The notes under the pieces were generated by a model. That model saw only the letters and a list, made by a program, of their open reading frames with translations, was not told the DNA's origin and did not search any database. A program made the position numbers and the translations under genes. 25,676 nucleotides of DNA. Source: Campylobacterales bacterium. Lineage in GTDB: Bacteria > Campylobacterota > Campylobacteria > Campylobacterales > Hydrogenimonadaceae. This document shows positions 17,071-25,367 of this stretch, piece after piece. The first letter of the stretch is position 1; each line of letters begins with the position of its first letter. The stretch spans positions 1 through 25,676 of the forward strand of contig JALSPH010000248.1 in assembly GCA_026986055.1 (NCBI GenBank). The letters run 5' to 3'.

Positions 17071-17871
17071 ATGGAAACCGTTATCCCGCCTGACAAAAAG
17101 AGTGGTCATGTGATTCAGAAGTACCACTTCAAAGTTCTCTCCGGTAGTGTGGCCGAAGGGCCTAAATGCAGTTTGGAAGATGAGCGAAAAGCTACTCTTG
17201 AAACAGAAGAGACCGAGCAGACCGAAACTCCGCCTCCTGCAGCCAACGAGGTCAAGGATGAAGCGATGGAGCAGATGCTCAAAAAGGCTGACGAGCTCTC
17301 TACCAATCTTGTAAAGATGCAGATGCAGCTGGAAAAGCAGCAAGAGGAGTTCGAAAAGCTGCTTCAGGAAGCGAAAGAGAGCGCATTCGAAGAGGGACGA
17401 GCGGCGGGAGAAAAAGCGTGCAGAGAGCAGATGCAGGCGCGTATCGAAGATCAAGTGGAGCGTATGAGCGCTTCGGTAGAAGCTTTACAAAAAAGCAGAG
17501 AGATCTTTTTACGCAAGATCGACACGATAGAAGAGGAGCTTATAGAGACGGCACTCGACCTTGCCAAGCAGGTTGTGGCAAAAGAGGTTCAAAACGACTC
17601 CAAAGAGGTGGCCTTGAGGTTGGCGAAACTTCTGCTTGCCGAGGTGAAAGATGCCTCCAACGTGACCCTTAAAGTAAACCCTAACGATTATGAGTATTTA
17701 AAAGAGCATATAGGTATGGAAAAAGATGGATTTGAGATAGTTTCGGACCCTGCGGTAGGTGTCGGAGGAGTGATCATCCAGAGTGATATAGGAAATATAG
17801 ACGGTGAGATAATGAACAGATTTGAGAGAATCAAAGAGGCGGTTTTCGGTACCGTTACACAAGGAAGTTGA
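17071..17871 (+). CDS. fliH: Flagellar assembly protein FliH
   Basis: Regulates the export ATPase FliI and anchors it near the C-ring. The 266-residue product has a poorly conserved, Glu-rich N-terminus, a long helical/coiled-coil middle (about 67-160) that includes a small G/A-x-x-x-G stretch (FEEGRAAGEKA) typical of FliH, and a conserved C-terminal ATPase-binding domain (about 165-266, with DLAKQVVAKEV and DPAVGVGGVIIQSDIGNIDGEI). The latter resembles V/F-ATPase stator subunits. The ATG at 17071 is 1 bp after fliG. The stop shares a base with the dxs ATG. fliI is not in this window. Confidence 0.92.
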   Translation: METVIPPDKKSGHVIQKYHFKVLSGSVAEGPKCSLEDERKATLETEETEQTETPPPAANEVKDEAMEQMLKKADELSTNLVKMQMQLEKQQEEFEKLLQEAKESAFEEGRAAGEKACREQMQARIEDQVERMSASVEALQKSREIFLRKIDTIEEELIETALDLAKQVVAKEVQNDSKEVALRLAKLLLAEVKDASNVTLKVNPNDYEYLKEHIGMEKDGFEIVSDPAVGVGGVIIQSDIGNIDGEIMNRFERIKEAVFGTVTQGS

Positions 17872-19712
17872 TGGACAATATCAAAGAGATGACGTTACCG
17901 CAGCTTGAAGAGCTTGCAGAAAAGATCAGAAAGCGAATACTCGATGTCGTAAGTCGTCATGGAGGGCATCTAAGCAGTACGCTAGGTGCGACGGATCTTA
18001 TAGTCGCTATGCACTATGTTTTCGATGTTGAAAAAGATCCTTTTATTTTCGATGTGAGTCACCAGGCATATGCCCATAAACTCCTTACCGGCAGGTGGGA
18101 CTCTTTTGAGACTCTAAGACAGTTTGGCGGTATAAGCGGCTATACCAAGCCTTCGGAGTCGCCATACGACTATTATGTGGCCGGCCACAGCTCCACATCG
18201 GTCTCTTTGGCGGTAGGCGCGGCGAAGTCGATCAGGCTAAGAGGTGAAGAGGGAGAGAGGATTCCCGTGGTTATGATAGGTGACGGTGCTATGAGTGCCG
18301 GAATGGTCTATGAAGCTTTGAACGAGCTTGGCGACAGAAAATACCCCGCCGTCATAATTTTGAACGACAACGAGATGAGCATTGCCAAGCCCATCGGTGC
18401 TATAAGCCGCATTCTCTCTCATGCTATGGCCAGCCCCTTCTACCAGAAATTCAAAGAGCGAACGGAGAAGATGCTCGAGCACTTTCCCGATTCTGCAGCT
18501 TATATGGCGAAAAGAATGGAAGAGGGAATTCGCATGATAACTCCCGGAATTCTCTTCGAAGAGATGGGGCTCGAGTATATAGGACCTGTCGACGGCCATG
18601 ACCTGGAGCAGCTGATAGAGACCTTCGAGACTGCAAAAGAGATGGGCAAACCTGTCATAGTCCATGCGCAGACGATAAAAGGTAAAGGGTACAAGATAGC
18701 GGAAGGGTATTATGAGCATTGGCACGGCGTCGGACCCTTCGACAAAGAGAGCGGAGAGAGTCTTAAAAAGAGTAACGGCAGAAGCGCTACACAGATTTTC
18801 AGTGAAAAGCTATATAAGCTGGCCGCTGCCGATGAAAAGATTGTGGGTGTAACTGCCGCTATGCCGAGTGGTACCGGTATGAAGCTTCTTATGGAGAAGT
18901 TCCCCGAGCGCTTCTGGGACGTAGGAATTGCCGAACAGCATGCCGTTACCTCGATGGGGCCTTTGGCCAAAGAGGGGTTCAAACCGTTTGTCGCAATCTA
19001 CTCCACATTTCTTCAAAGGGGTTTCGATCAGGTCGTACATGACATTGCGCTTATGAATCTGCCGGTCGCTTTTGCGATTGACCGTGCGGGTATCGTCGGT
19101 GAAGATGGAGAGACCCATCAGGGGGCTTTCGACATAGGCTATTTGCGTATAATACCAAATATGACCCTTTTTGCACCTCGTGACAATGGTACACTGGAGC
19201 TTGCGGTAGAGTATGCCGCCTCCTTTCCTACGCCGTGCGCTTTCAGGTATCCCAGAGGTTCCATGCTTCTTGAAAACGGTAGATATGAAGCGACTATGTT
19301 CGAACTCGGCAGAGCCGAGTATCTGGAGGAGGATGGGGATATACTCCTCATAGGTTACGGTAACGGTGTAGGACGTGCCGTGGCGGTTGCAGATTTGTTG
19401 AAAGAGAGGGAAGTCGAGGCGGCGGTTTTGGATCTGCGTTTCGTTAAACCTCTGGACATTAAGGCTTTGCAAGATGCTACTAAAAGGTTTAAGAAGTGGT
19501 TCGTTTTCAGTGATGGCGCCAAGATGGGGGGTGTCGCGTCGGCTATAGAGGAAGCGCTTATGCCGGAAGCTCTAAAGAGTGTCGAAATTTACTCATTCGA
19601 GTATGAAGACAAGTTCATTCCCCATGGAAACACAAAAAGAGTGGAAGAGTCTCTAGGCCTTCTGCCGGAGCAGATTTCAGAGAAAATTTTGAAAATTTTG
19701 GAGAAGAGGTAA
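17871..19712 (+). CDS. dxs: 1-deoxy-D-xylulose-5-phosphate synthase
   Basis: First enzyme of the MEP isoprenoid pathway: thiamine-diphosphate-dependent condensation of pyruvate and glyceraldehyde 3-phosphate. The 613 residues contain the catalytic His in SRHGGHLSS (H33), DVSHQAYAHKLLTGR, GHSSTS, the ThDP-binding GDGAMSAG with NDN about 25 residues later, DRAGIVGEDGETHQGAFD in the pyrimidine-binding domain and a C-terminal transketolase-type domain. I start at ATG 17871 (TGATG junction with fliH, AAGGA about 6 bases upstream); a TTG at 17868 is the alternative. The coupling to fliH matches the order in Campylobacter, from memory. It is the last gene before a terminator. Confidence 0.96.
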   Translation: MDNIKEMTLPQLEELAEKIRKRILDVVSRHGGHLSSTLGATDLIVAMHYVFDVEKDPFIFDVSHQAYAHKLLTGRWDSFETLRQFGGISGYTKPSESPYDYYVAGHSSTSVSLAVGAAKSIRLRGEEGERIPVVMIGDGAMSAGMVYEALNELGDRKYPAVIILNDNEMSIAKPIGAISRILSHAMASPFYQKFKERTEKMLEHFPDSAAYMAKRMEEGIRMITPGILFEEMGLEYIGPVDGHDLEQLIETFETAKEMGKPVIVHAQTIKGKGYKIAEGYYEHWHGVGPFDKESGESLKKSNGRSATQIFSEKLYKLAAADEKIVGVTAAMPSGTGMKLLMEKFPERFWDVGIAEQHAVTSMGPLAKEGFKPFVAIYSTFLQRGFDQVVHDIALMNLPVAFAIDRAGIVGEDGETHQGAFDIGYLRIIPNMTLFAPRDNGTLELAVEYAASFPTPCAFRYPRGSMLLENGRYEATMFELGRAEYLEEDGDILLIGYGNGVGRAVAVADLLKEREVEAAVLDLRFVKPLDIKALQDATKRFKKWFVFSDGAKMGGVASAIEEALMPEALKSVEIYSFEYEDKFIPHGNTKRVEESLGLLPEQISEKILKILEKR

Positions 19713-19729
19713 AGAGTTTTGCAGAGATG

Positions 19730-19759
19730 TCACGGAAAGCTTACGCCTTCCGTGATTTT
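19730..19759. terminator. Terminator between convergent dxs and peroxiredoxin genes
   Basis: TCACGGAA (19730-19737) pairs perfectly with TTCCGTGA (19748-19755). After an A-C mismatch the stem can continue with a GC pair-step around a TTAC loop. TTTT follows on the plus strand (19756-19759), so it should end the dxs transcript. The minus side lacks a strong T run, so termination of the peroxiredoxin transcript here is less certain. Confidence 0.8.
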
Positions 19760-19764
19760 GGAAA

Positions 19765-20361
19765 TTAAAGCTCGTCAGCGTGTTTTTCGAGGTACTCGGC
19801 AACTCCGTTGGGATCAGCCTTCATTCCCTCTTCACCTTTATGCCATCCTGCAGGGCAGACTTCGCCATGCTCGTTGGTAAAGTGCATCGCATCTACCATT
19901 CTAAGCATTTCGTCTATGTTTCGTCCAAGCGGAAGGTCGTTTATGACGGCGTGTCTGATAGTCCCGTCGGTATCTATCAGGAAAGAGCCGCGAAGTGCTA
20001 CACCACCGTCAAGAAGGACGTCGTAGTCACGAGCTATATCTTTTGTAAGGTCTGCTACAAGAGGGTATCTTACTTGGCCTATACCGCCTTTGTCTACCGG
20101 CGTGTTTTTCCACGCTAGGTGCGTGAAGTGAGAGTCGACCGAGCAGCCTATAACATTTATTCCGCGGCTTGTGAACTCGTCGAGTCTGTGATCGAATGCG
20201 ATTATTTCGGAAGGACAGACGAATGTGAAGTCCAACGGATAGAAGAAGAGGACCGTTCCCTTTTCTCCGAAGTTTTCGTATAGATTGAAATTGTCGACAA
20301 TCTCATTGTTTCCAAGAACCGCATTTGCGGTAAAGTCAGGTGCTTTCTTTGTTACTAACAT
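19765..20361 (-). CDS. Typical 2-Cys peroxiredoxin (AhpC/TSA, Prx1 type)
   Basis: Thiol peroxidase that reduces H2O2, organic peroxides and peroxynitrite. In the 198-residue protein the peroxidatic Cys is C49 in [10 protein letters not shown] and the resolving Cys is C169 in GEVCPAGWH, the arrangement of obligate dimeric Prx1/AhpC enzymes. It resembles H. pylori AhpC (TsaA) almost throughout, including [20 protein letters not shown] and [12 protein letters not shown]. It has GGIG rather than the GGLG of over-oxidation-sensitive peroxiredoxins and no C-terminal YF. No AhpF is nearby; related organisms use thioredoxin. A good AGGGAGA ribosome site precedes the ATG at 20361, and an extended -10 lies at 20406-20398. 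It is divergent from metK. Confidence 0.95.
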   Translation of the reverse strand: MLVTKKAPDFTANAVLGNNEIVDNFNLYENFGEKGTVLFFYPLDFTFVCPSEIIAFDHRLDEFTSRGINVIGCSVDSHFTHLAWKNTPVDKGGIGQVRYPLVADLTKDIARDYDVLLDGGVALRGSFLIDTDGTIRHAVINDLPLGRNIDEMLRMVDAMHFTNEHGEVCPAGWHKGEEGMKADPNGVAEYLEKHADEL

Positions 20362-20397
20362 GATGGATTCTCCCTTGATAAGATTTTTTGAGGAAAA

Positions 20398-20406
20398 ATT
20401 ATATCA
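20398..20406 (-). promoter_or_regulatory. Peroxiredoxin promoter, extended -10
   Basis: On the minus strand the sequence reads TGATATAAT, a perfect extended -10 (TGn plus TATAAT), 37 bases before the peroxiredoxin start codon. No convincing -35 is visible, as is common with extended -10 promoters. I looked for a PerR- or Fur-like palindrome around it and could not make a convincing one. Confidence 0.6.
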
Positions 20407-20462
20407 CAATGAAATAGAAAAATAGATAATTTACAGGCATTAATATTTTACAAATAATTGGA

Positions 20463-20468
20463 TATAAT
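20463..20468 (+). promoter_or_regulatory. metK promoter -10
   Basis: Perfect TATAAT, 28 bases upstream of the GTG start of metK, with only a weak -35 (TTAATA at 20440-20445, 17-bp spacer). The 135-bp divergent gap (20362-20496) holds this and the peroxiredoxin promoter; I see nothing else in it. Confidence 0.55.
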
Positions 20469-20496
20469 CTCTCCAAAATCATAAAAAAGGATATGT

Positions 20497-21654
20497 GTGT
20501 CTAGAAGTTATCTCTTCACTTCCGAGTCCGTTACGGAAGGCCACCCGGACAAAATGGCCGACCAGATAAGCGATGCGATACTCGACTATATAATAGAGCG
20601 CGATCCAAGCGCCAGAGTCGCATGTGAAACTATGCTCTCCAACGGCTTTTGCGTTATCGCCGGAGAGTTGAAAACCAAAACATACGCTCCGATGCAGGAT
20701 ATTGCAAGAGAGGTGATCCGGCAAATCGGGTATACCGACGCTCTGTACGGCTTCGATTACAGGTCTGCCGGAGTGTTGAACGGTGTAGGCGAACAGTCTC
20801 CCGATATCAATCAAGGGGTCGACCAGAGTGGAGGAGCCATAGGTGCGGGCGATCAGGGCTTGATGTTTGGATACGCTTGCAAAGAGACCCCCACGTTGAT
20901 GCCTCTTCCGATCTATCTTGCTCACCAGTTAACGGAAGGTTTGGCGAAAGCCAGAAAAGATGGAACGCTCCCCTTTCTTCGTCCTGACGGAAAAGCTCAG
21001 GTGACGGTAGAATATGTAGATGGAAAGCCTGCAAAAGTCAAGACGATTGTCGTCTCCACTCAACACGATCCGGATGTTTCGCAGGAGAGGCTCAAAAATG
21101 CAATAATCGAAGAGTTGATATATAAAATTATCCCGGAAGATTTGATCGGCGAGGATGTAACATACCACATCAACCCGACTGGACGCTTCGTGATCGGCGG
21201 ACCTCAGGGAGATGCAGGACTTACGGGCAGAAAGATCATAGTCGATACATACGGCGGAAGCTGTCCTCATGGCGGCGGTGCATTCAGCGGAAAAGATCCG
21301 ACAAAGGTAGATAGAAGCGGAGCCTATGCCGCAAGATATGTTGCGAAAAACTACGTCGCCGCCGGTGCCTGCGAAAAGATAACCATACAGATAGCCTATG
21401 CGATAGGAGTCGTCGAGCCTGTTTCCATTATGGTAGATACGCACGGAACCGGAAAAGTGGATGAAAAAGAGATAGAGGAGTCGATCATGGAGCTCTTCGA
21501 CCTGACTCCAAAAGGTATTATCGACTCACTCGATCTGCTGCGTCCTATATATAGAAAGACAGCTGCGTATGGACACTTTGGACGGGAGCTTCCGGAGTTT
21601 ACATGGGAGAAAACGGACAGGGTCGAAGCTATAAAAGATAGGCTTGGACTATAG
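20497..21654 (+). CDS. metK: S-adenosylmethionine synthetase
   Basis: Makes S-adenosylmethionine from methionine and ATP. The 385 residues show the N-terminal GHPDK motif (15-19), the ATP-binding GAGDQG (116-121) and the glycine-rich GGGAFSGKD (259-267) with DPTKVDRS following, all MetK signatures. The start is GTG at 20497 with AAAGGA about 6 bases upstream; the nearby ATG is out of frame and hits a stop at once. It has its own promoter divergent from the peroxiredoxin gene. From memory, H. pylori has metK followed by ndk, the DUF177 gene, rpmF, plsX and fabH in the same order; here a ferredoxin gene sits between metK and ndk. Confidence 0.97.
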   Translation: MSRSYLFTSESVTEGHPDKMADQISDAILDYIIERDPSARVACETMLSNGFCVIAGELKTKTYAPMQDIAREVIRQIGYTDALYGFDYRSAGVLNGVGEQSPDINQGVDQSGGAIGAGDQGLMFGYACKETPTLMPLPIYLAHQLTEGLAKARKDGTLPFLRPDGKAQVTVEYVDGKPAKVKTIVVSTQHDPDVSQERLKNAIIEELIYKIIPEDLIGEDVTYHINPTGRFVIGGPQGDAGLTGRKIIVDTYGGSCPHGGGAFSGKDPTKVDRSGAYAARYVAKNYVAAGACEKITIQIAYAIGVVEPVSIMVDTHGTGKVDEKEIEESIMELFDLTPKGIIDSLDLLRPIYRKTAAYGHFGRELPEFTWEKTDRVEAIKDRLGL

Positions 21655-21686
21655 AGAGATCATTTAAATGTCTTTTAAAATTGTTG

Positions 21687-21695
21687 TGTTATAGT
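21687..21695 (+). promoter_or_regulatory. Ferredoxin gene promoter, extended -10
   Basis: TGTTATAGT fits an extended -10 (TGn plus TATAGT), 33 bases upstream of the ferredoxin ATG, within the 74-bp gap after metK. No terminator for metK is visible there, so read-through is also likely. Confidence 0.45.
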
Positions 21696-21728
21696 ACGGA
21701 TGATTAAATTTGAAAAAAAGGAGCTGAA

Positions 21729-22013
21729 ATGGCTGTATTGATTACAGATACTTGTATAAACTGCGGTGCTTGTATAGATGAGTGTCCGGTAGAAGCAATC
21801 GTTGATGACGAGGATAACCCAACTGGAGAAGAGATATACTATGTTTACCCTGACAAGTGTGTCGAGTGTGTAGGATACCATGACGAACCTGCATGTGCTA
21901 CTGCATGTCCTACCGAAGGGTGTATAGTCTGGGATGCTTGTGCAGAAGGTGCGACATGCCGTGACGATATCTCCGAAGAGGCGCGTACAGAGCATCAGCC
22001 TGTCGTAGAATAA
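21729..22013 (+). CDS. 2[4Fe-4S] ferredoxin
   Basis: Small low-potential electron carrier of 94 residues. Cluster 1 cysteines are C9, C12, C15 (CINCGAC) and C19 before Pro. Cluster 2 cysteines are C44, C47, then eight residues to C56, and C60 before Pro. The longer CxxC-x8-C spacing and the C-terminal extension with further cysteines (C65, C71, C77) fit the Allochromatium (Alvin) type of 2[4Fe-4S] ferredoxin. The product is very acidic. In Campylobacterota such ferredoxins serve pyruvate and 2-oxoglutarate oxidoreductases; that role is inferred. The ATG has AAGGAG about 6 bases upstream. From memory, Campylobacter fdxA lies next to ahpC; here metK separates them. Confidence 0.93.
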   Translation: MAVLITDTCINCGACIDECPVEAIVDDEDNPTGEEIYYVYPDKCVECVGYHDEPACATACPTEGCIVWDACAEGATCRDDISEEARTEHQPVVE

Positions 22014-22027
22014 CTTTTCAACCTCTA

Positions 22028-22051
22028 TTCCGGCAGCAGAGTCTGCCGGAA
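22028..22051. terminator. Strong hairpin after the ferredoxin gene (no T run)
   Basis: TTCCGGCAG (22028-22036) and CTGCCGGAA (22043-22051) form a perfect 9-bp stem with a 6-base loop, 14 bases after the ferredoxin stop. Neither side has a run of T, so it may be a terminator of the non-canonical kind, an mRNA-stabilising end or a processing site. Confidence 0.55.
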
Positions 22052-22094
22052 CTCCCTACTCAAATCTTTTAAAGAATCTTAAACTAACTTTCTG

Positions 22095-22100
22095 TATAAT
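22095..22100 (+). promoter_or_regulatory. ndk promoter -10
   Basis: Perfect TATAAT, 30 bases before the ndk ATG, in the same TATAATTCC context as the rRNA promoter at 25362. The -35 region is weak. Confidence 0.55.
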
Positions 22101-22130
22101 TCCACCCATTTTAATAATTGAGGAATCAAC

Positions 22131-22544
22131 ATGGAGCGAACGCTTTCTATAATTAAGCCCGATGCAGTTGCTAAAAACGTCATCGGAAAGATAGTCGACA
22201 GATTCGAGAGTAACGGCCTTCGAGTGGCGGCGATGAAAAAACTTCAGCTCACAAAAGAGGATGCCGGAGAGTTCTATGCCGTTCACAAAGAGCGACCATT
22301 CTTTGGCGAGCTTGTTGAGTTCATGACTAGCGGTCCTGTAGTCGTAATGGTGCTTGAAGGAGAGAATGCCGTAGCGAAAAACCGTGAATTGATGGGAGCT
22401 ACAAACCCTAAAGAGGCAGCACCGGGTACGATTCGTGCCGATTTTGCAGAAAGCATTGATGCCAATGCCGTTCACGGCAGCGACAGTCTTGAGAATGCCA
22501 AGATCGAGATAGCTTTCTTTTTTGCACAAAGAGAGATTCACTAA
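22131..22544 (+). CDS. ndk: Nucleoside diphosphate kinase
   Basis: Balances nucleoside triphosphate pools by moving phosphate from ATP to NDPs through a phosphohistidine. The 137 residues are the standard length. The catalytic histidine is H115 in NAVHGSDS, and K9 in IIKPDAV and the [15 protein letters not shown] segment are present. The start has GAGGA about 6 bases upstream and a -10 promoter 30 bases before it. It is followed within 6 bp by the DUF177 gene and likely begins the ndk-yceD-rpmF-plsX-fabH transcript. Confidence 0.97.
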   Translation: MERTLSIIKPDAVAKNVIGKIVDRFESNGLRVAAMKKLQLTKEDAGEFYAVHKERPFFGELVEFMTSGPVVVMVLEGENAVAKNRELMGATNPKEAAPGTIRADFAESIDANAVHGSDSLENAKIEIAFFFAQREIH

Positions 22545-22550
22545 AACTGT

Positions 22551-22922
22551 ATGCAGATACCCTTTCGCAAGATCCATGAATCACCCAAACCATTCCATAT
22601 AAAAGATGGTAGGGTAGAGTGTTCCGGTACTTTTTGGCGTAGCGGAAAACATAAAATTACCATAGAGGGCAAGCTTGAAGGGGAAACCGAATTTATCTGC
22701 GACAGATGCGGAAAATCGTATGGAGCACCTATAGAGGAATCTTTCTCTCTTGAAGCGGTAGATCGGCCGGTTAAGGTGGAAGATTCATTGGATATGGTAG
22801 AATGCCTCGATGGAATCGTCGATTTCGACTCTATATGCAGAAGTGAAACGGCATCGATTCAGAGTGAATACCACCTTTGTCCCGAATGTGCAGACAAAGA
22901 AGATTTTGAAATAGAACTATAA
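22551..22922 (+). CDS. yceD: YceD/DUF177 family protein, likely zinc-binding
   Basis: A 123-residue protein of the DUF177 family, found next to rpmF in most bacteria; family members are linked to 23S rRNA metabolism in E. coli and plants, but the molecular role is unsettled. Two CxxC pairs, CDRC (C50, C53) and CPEC (C110, C113), could together hold one zinc ion. The C-terminus is acidic. The ATG at 22551 is 6 bp after ndk with no clear ribosome site, so it may depend on coupling. rpmF follows after 19 bp. The context, not only the sequence, supports the identification. Confidence 0.85.
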   Translation: MQIPFRKIHESPKPFHIKDGRVECSGTFWRSGKHKITIEGKLEGETEFICDRCGKSYGAPIEESFSLEAVDRPVKVEDSLDMVECLDGIVDFDSICRSETASIQSEYHLCPECADKEDFEIEL

Positions 22923-22941
22923 ATATAAAAGGAGCAAGGTA

Positions 22942-23094
22942 ATGGCAGTACCAAAAAGAAGAAACAGTAAAACTCGTGCGGCAAAAAGAAGAACACACTA
23001 CAAATTGACTCTTGCCAGACCGGTAAAAGATAAAGACGGTACATGGAGAATGCCTCATCGTATGAACAAATTTACAGGTGAATATAAAGCCTAA
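22942..23094 (+). CDS. rpmF: 50S ribosomal protein L32
   Basis: A 50-residue, strongly basic ribosomal protein. It opens with [20 protein letters not shown], the hallmark N-terminus of bacterial L32. It has no cysteines, so it is a zinc-free form. The ATG at 22942 is preceded by AAAGGAGCAAGG, an excellent ribosome site. The stop is directly followed by the plsX ATG with no intervening base. Linkage of L32 to plsX and fabH is conserved widely and ties ribosome and membrane-lipid production together. Confidence 0.97.
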   Translation: MAVPKRRNSKTRAAKRRTHYKLTLARPVKDKDGTWRMPHRMNKFTGEYKA

Positions 23095-24087
23095 ATGGTC
23101 AGAGTCGCCATTGATGCAATGGGTGGAGACTTCGGTCACTACCCGATTGTTGAAGGAGCTATATTTGCCCTGAAAAAGAGGGATTATCTTCCTATATTCG
23201 TTGGAGATGAGAGTAAAATAGCACCTCTTATACCCCAAAAATATAAAAATCGTGTAGAGATAGTTCATTGTGACGATGTCATATCTATGCACGAACACGC
23301 TACAGATGCCCTGAAGCGAAGAAACTCGTCGATATATGTAGCGGTCGATCTGGTTAGAAACGGTAAAGCAGACGCAGTCGTATCCGCCGGGCACAGCGGC
23401 GCCACCATGAGTCTTGCGACACTTAGAATTGGTCGAATAAAAGGCATATCCAGACCTGCAATAGCAACCTTTATGCCAACCTCTACAACGGGCAAAATGA
23501 CCGTGGTTTTGGATGTTGGAGCCAATGTTGACTGCGATGCCGAGAATCTTTTTCAATTTGCAGTCATGGGTGACGCTTACGCCAACAAAGTGCTAGGGTG
23601 CACCAAAGCGAAAGTTGGACTTCTCTCAAACGGTGAAGAGCCTTCCAAAGGCAATGAGGTCACAAAAGCCGCATATCCACTGATAAGCCAACTGGACAGT
23701 TTTGTGGGAAATGTCGAAGGCGGGGATATCTTCAATGGATCGGTAGATGTCGTAGTGTGCGACGGCTTCGTAGGAAACGTGCTTCTTAAAGCGAGCGAAG
23801 GAGTCGCCGATACCATCAGCCACTATCTCAAATCGGAGATAAAGCACTCACCGGTCGCAATAGCCGGTGCCCTGCTTATGAAAAGAGTCTTTAGAAAGCT
23901 GAAAAAGCAGACGGACTATGCAGAGTATGGCGGTGCACCTCTTTTGGGAGTAAAAGGGTGTACTATCATAAGCCATGGAAAGAGCAACCCAAAGGCGATA
24001 AAGAACGCTATGTTTCAGGCTATAAGATTTGTCGAGGCTGATGTCAACAAAGCTATTAGAGAACGTCTCGAGGCTATGAACGGATAA
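23095..24087 (+). CDS. plsX: Phosphate acyltransferase PlsX
   Basis: Converts acyl-ACP to acyl-phosphate, the substrate of PlsY in the first step of phosphatidic-acid synthesis; a peripheral membrane enzyme. The 330 residues show IDAMGGDFG at the N-terminus (6-14), SAGHSGATM (about 99-107), [21 protein letters not shown], and [13 protein letters not shown], all PlsX signatures. The ATG at 23095 abuts the rpmF stop, so translation is probably coupled. fabH follows after 12 bp. Confidence 0.96.
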   Translation: MVRVAIDAMGGDFGHYPIVEGAIFALKKRDYLPIFVGDESKIAPLIPQKYKNRVEIVHCDDVISMHEHATDALKRRNSSIYVAVDLVRNGKADAVVSAGHSGATMSLATLRIGRIKGISRPAIATFMPTSTTGKMTVVLDVGANVDCDAENLFQFAVMGDAYANKVLGCTKAKVGLLSNGEEPSKGNEVTKAAYPLISQLDSFVGNVEGGDIFNGSVDVVVCDGFVGNVLLKASEGVADTISHYLKSEIKHSPVAIAGALLMKRVFRKLKKQTDYAEYGGAPLLGVKGCTIISHGKSNPKAIKNAMFQAIRFVEADVNKAIRERLEAMNG

Positions 24088-24099
24088 AGGGAAGTATTG

Positions 24100-25107
24100 A
24101 TGAGAGCCGCTTTGAAATCTATAGGAGCTTATGTTCCCCAAAAGGTTATGACAAACAAAGACTTCGAGTCTATGGTGGATACGACGGATGAGTGGATTTC
24201 AAAGCGGACAGGTATAAAAGAGAGGCGTATAGCAGCCGAAGATGAAATGACCAGCGACATGGGCGTAGAAGCGGCTAAAGTGGCAATCCATAGAGCTGGT
24301 TTGAAGATAAACGATATCGATATGATCGTATGCGCCACAATATCACCCGACTATTTATGTATGCCTTCGACTGCCTGTGTTATCGCATCCAAGCTTGGCA
24401 GGACAAATGTTACCGCCTTCGATATTTCGGCTGCATGTACCGGTTTTATATACGCTTTGGCCGTGGCGAAAGCGTTTATAGAGTCGGGAATGAAAAACAA
24501 CGTTTTGATAATAGGTGCCGAAAAGCTTAGTGCTATAGTAGATTATACAGACAGAACTACATGCGTACTTTTTGGCGACGGTGCAGGTGCGGCTGTTGTG
24601 AGTGCAACCAGGAAAAAGTCGGAAGCGATTACCGATATTCATGTTTCAGCCGACGGCAACTATGGGGATCTTCTTATGACTCCGGGTTGTGGCGTTAAAA
24701 ATCCATGCTCTCAGAAAGTCATCGAAGAGAAACTGTGTACGATGAAGATGAAAGGTAACGAAACCTTCAAAATAGCCGTAAGAACATTGACCAGCGATGT
24801 TGTAAATATACTGAACGATAATGAAATGAGTGCTGAAGAGATAAAGCACTTTATACCCCATCAGGCCAACTACAGAATCATCAAAGCGGTTGGAGATGCA
24901 TTGAAGCTGACCGAAGAGCAGGTTGTGCTAACGGTTGGAAAATATGGAAATACCTCTTCTGCCTCCATACCTATGGCGATGAATGAAATATGGGAGAGCG
25001 GAAGGCTCCAATATGGTGATACGATGCTTCTTGATGCATTCGGCGGCGGTCTTACATGGGGAAGCGCACTTCTTCCGTTTGCAGGGGAGCCAAACACTGT
25101 CAAATAG
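24100..25107 (+). CDS. fabH: 3-oxoacyl-ACP synthase III (FabH)
   Basis: Starts fatty-acid synthesis by condensing acetyl-CoA (or another primer) with malonyl-ACP. In the 335-residue protein the catalytic triad is visible: C113 in DISAACTGF, H254 in FIPHQAN and N284 in KYGNTSSAS. The C-terminal GGGLTWGS is also typical. I use ATG 24100, six bases after AGGGAAG; a TTG at 24097 is in frame but less likely. It is the last gene of the ndk-fabH run, followed by 450 bp up to the 16S rRNA. Confidence 0.96.
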   Translation: MRAALKSIGAYVPQKVMTNKDFESMVDTTDEWISKRTGIKERRIAAEDEMTSDMGVEAAKVAIHRAGLKINDIDMIVCATISPDYLCMPSTACVIASKLGRTNVTAFDISAACTGFIYALAVAKAFIESGMKNNVLIIGAEKLSAIVDYTDRTTCVLFGDGAGAAVVSATRKKSEAITDIHVSADGNYGDLLMTPGCGVKNPCSQKVIEEKLCTMKMKGNETFKIAVRTLTSDVVNILNDNEMSAEEIKHFIPHQANYRIIKAVGDALKLTEEQVVLTVGKYGNTSSASIPMAMNEIWESGRLQYGDTMLLDAFGGGLTWGSALLPFAGEPNTVK

Positions 25108-25338
25108 CAAAAATCTTTACATCTAAAGGCTTGAAGAGTTTGCTCCCAAACTTCTACATATAACTCTGATTGATACTCCAAAGAATCTCATAAAACATAG
25201 TAGTACTCTCTTAAATTTGATAATTGGCGATAGTTGAATTTGCCTTTATTACGAAACAGTGAATCTTGCTTTGCTTGAGCGAATTTTTCCAATTTGAAAG
25301 ATTTTTTACATTTTTCTCGAAAAACCCCTTCCCGCCTC
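25108..25338. other. Non-coding gap between fabH and rRNA promoter
   Basis: No credible gene on either strand. A weak hairpin, 25136-25142 with 25147-25153 (7 bp including one G-T pair), lies 28 bases after fabH without a T run; it may help end that transcript. The last 60 bases before the rRNA promoter are A/T-rich (runs of T and A at about 25285-25325), consistent with an UP element. Confidence 0.5.
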
Positions 25339-25367
25339 TTGACAACTGAGTGCCACTCTGCTATAAT
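25339..25367 (+). promoter_or_regulatory. rRNA operon promoter (consensus sigma-70)
   Basis: TTGACA (25339-25344), a 17-bp spacer and TATAAT (25362-25367): both boxes match the consensus perfectly with ideal spacing. It is the strongest promoter in the window, about 190 bp upstream of the 16S gene, preceded by an A/T-rich stretch. Full -35 boxes are not seen at the other promoters here, so this one stands out, as expected for rRNA. Confidence 0.9.

Noticed and set aside
20401..20470. Possible PerR/Fur operator between the peroxiredoxin and metK genes
   Set aside because: A/T-rich sequence gives only loose partial palindromes; none reaches a convincing match to a PerR or Fur box.
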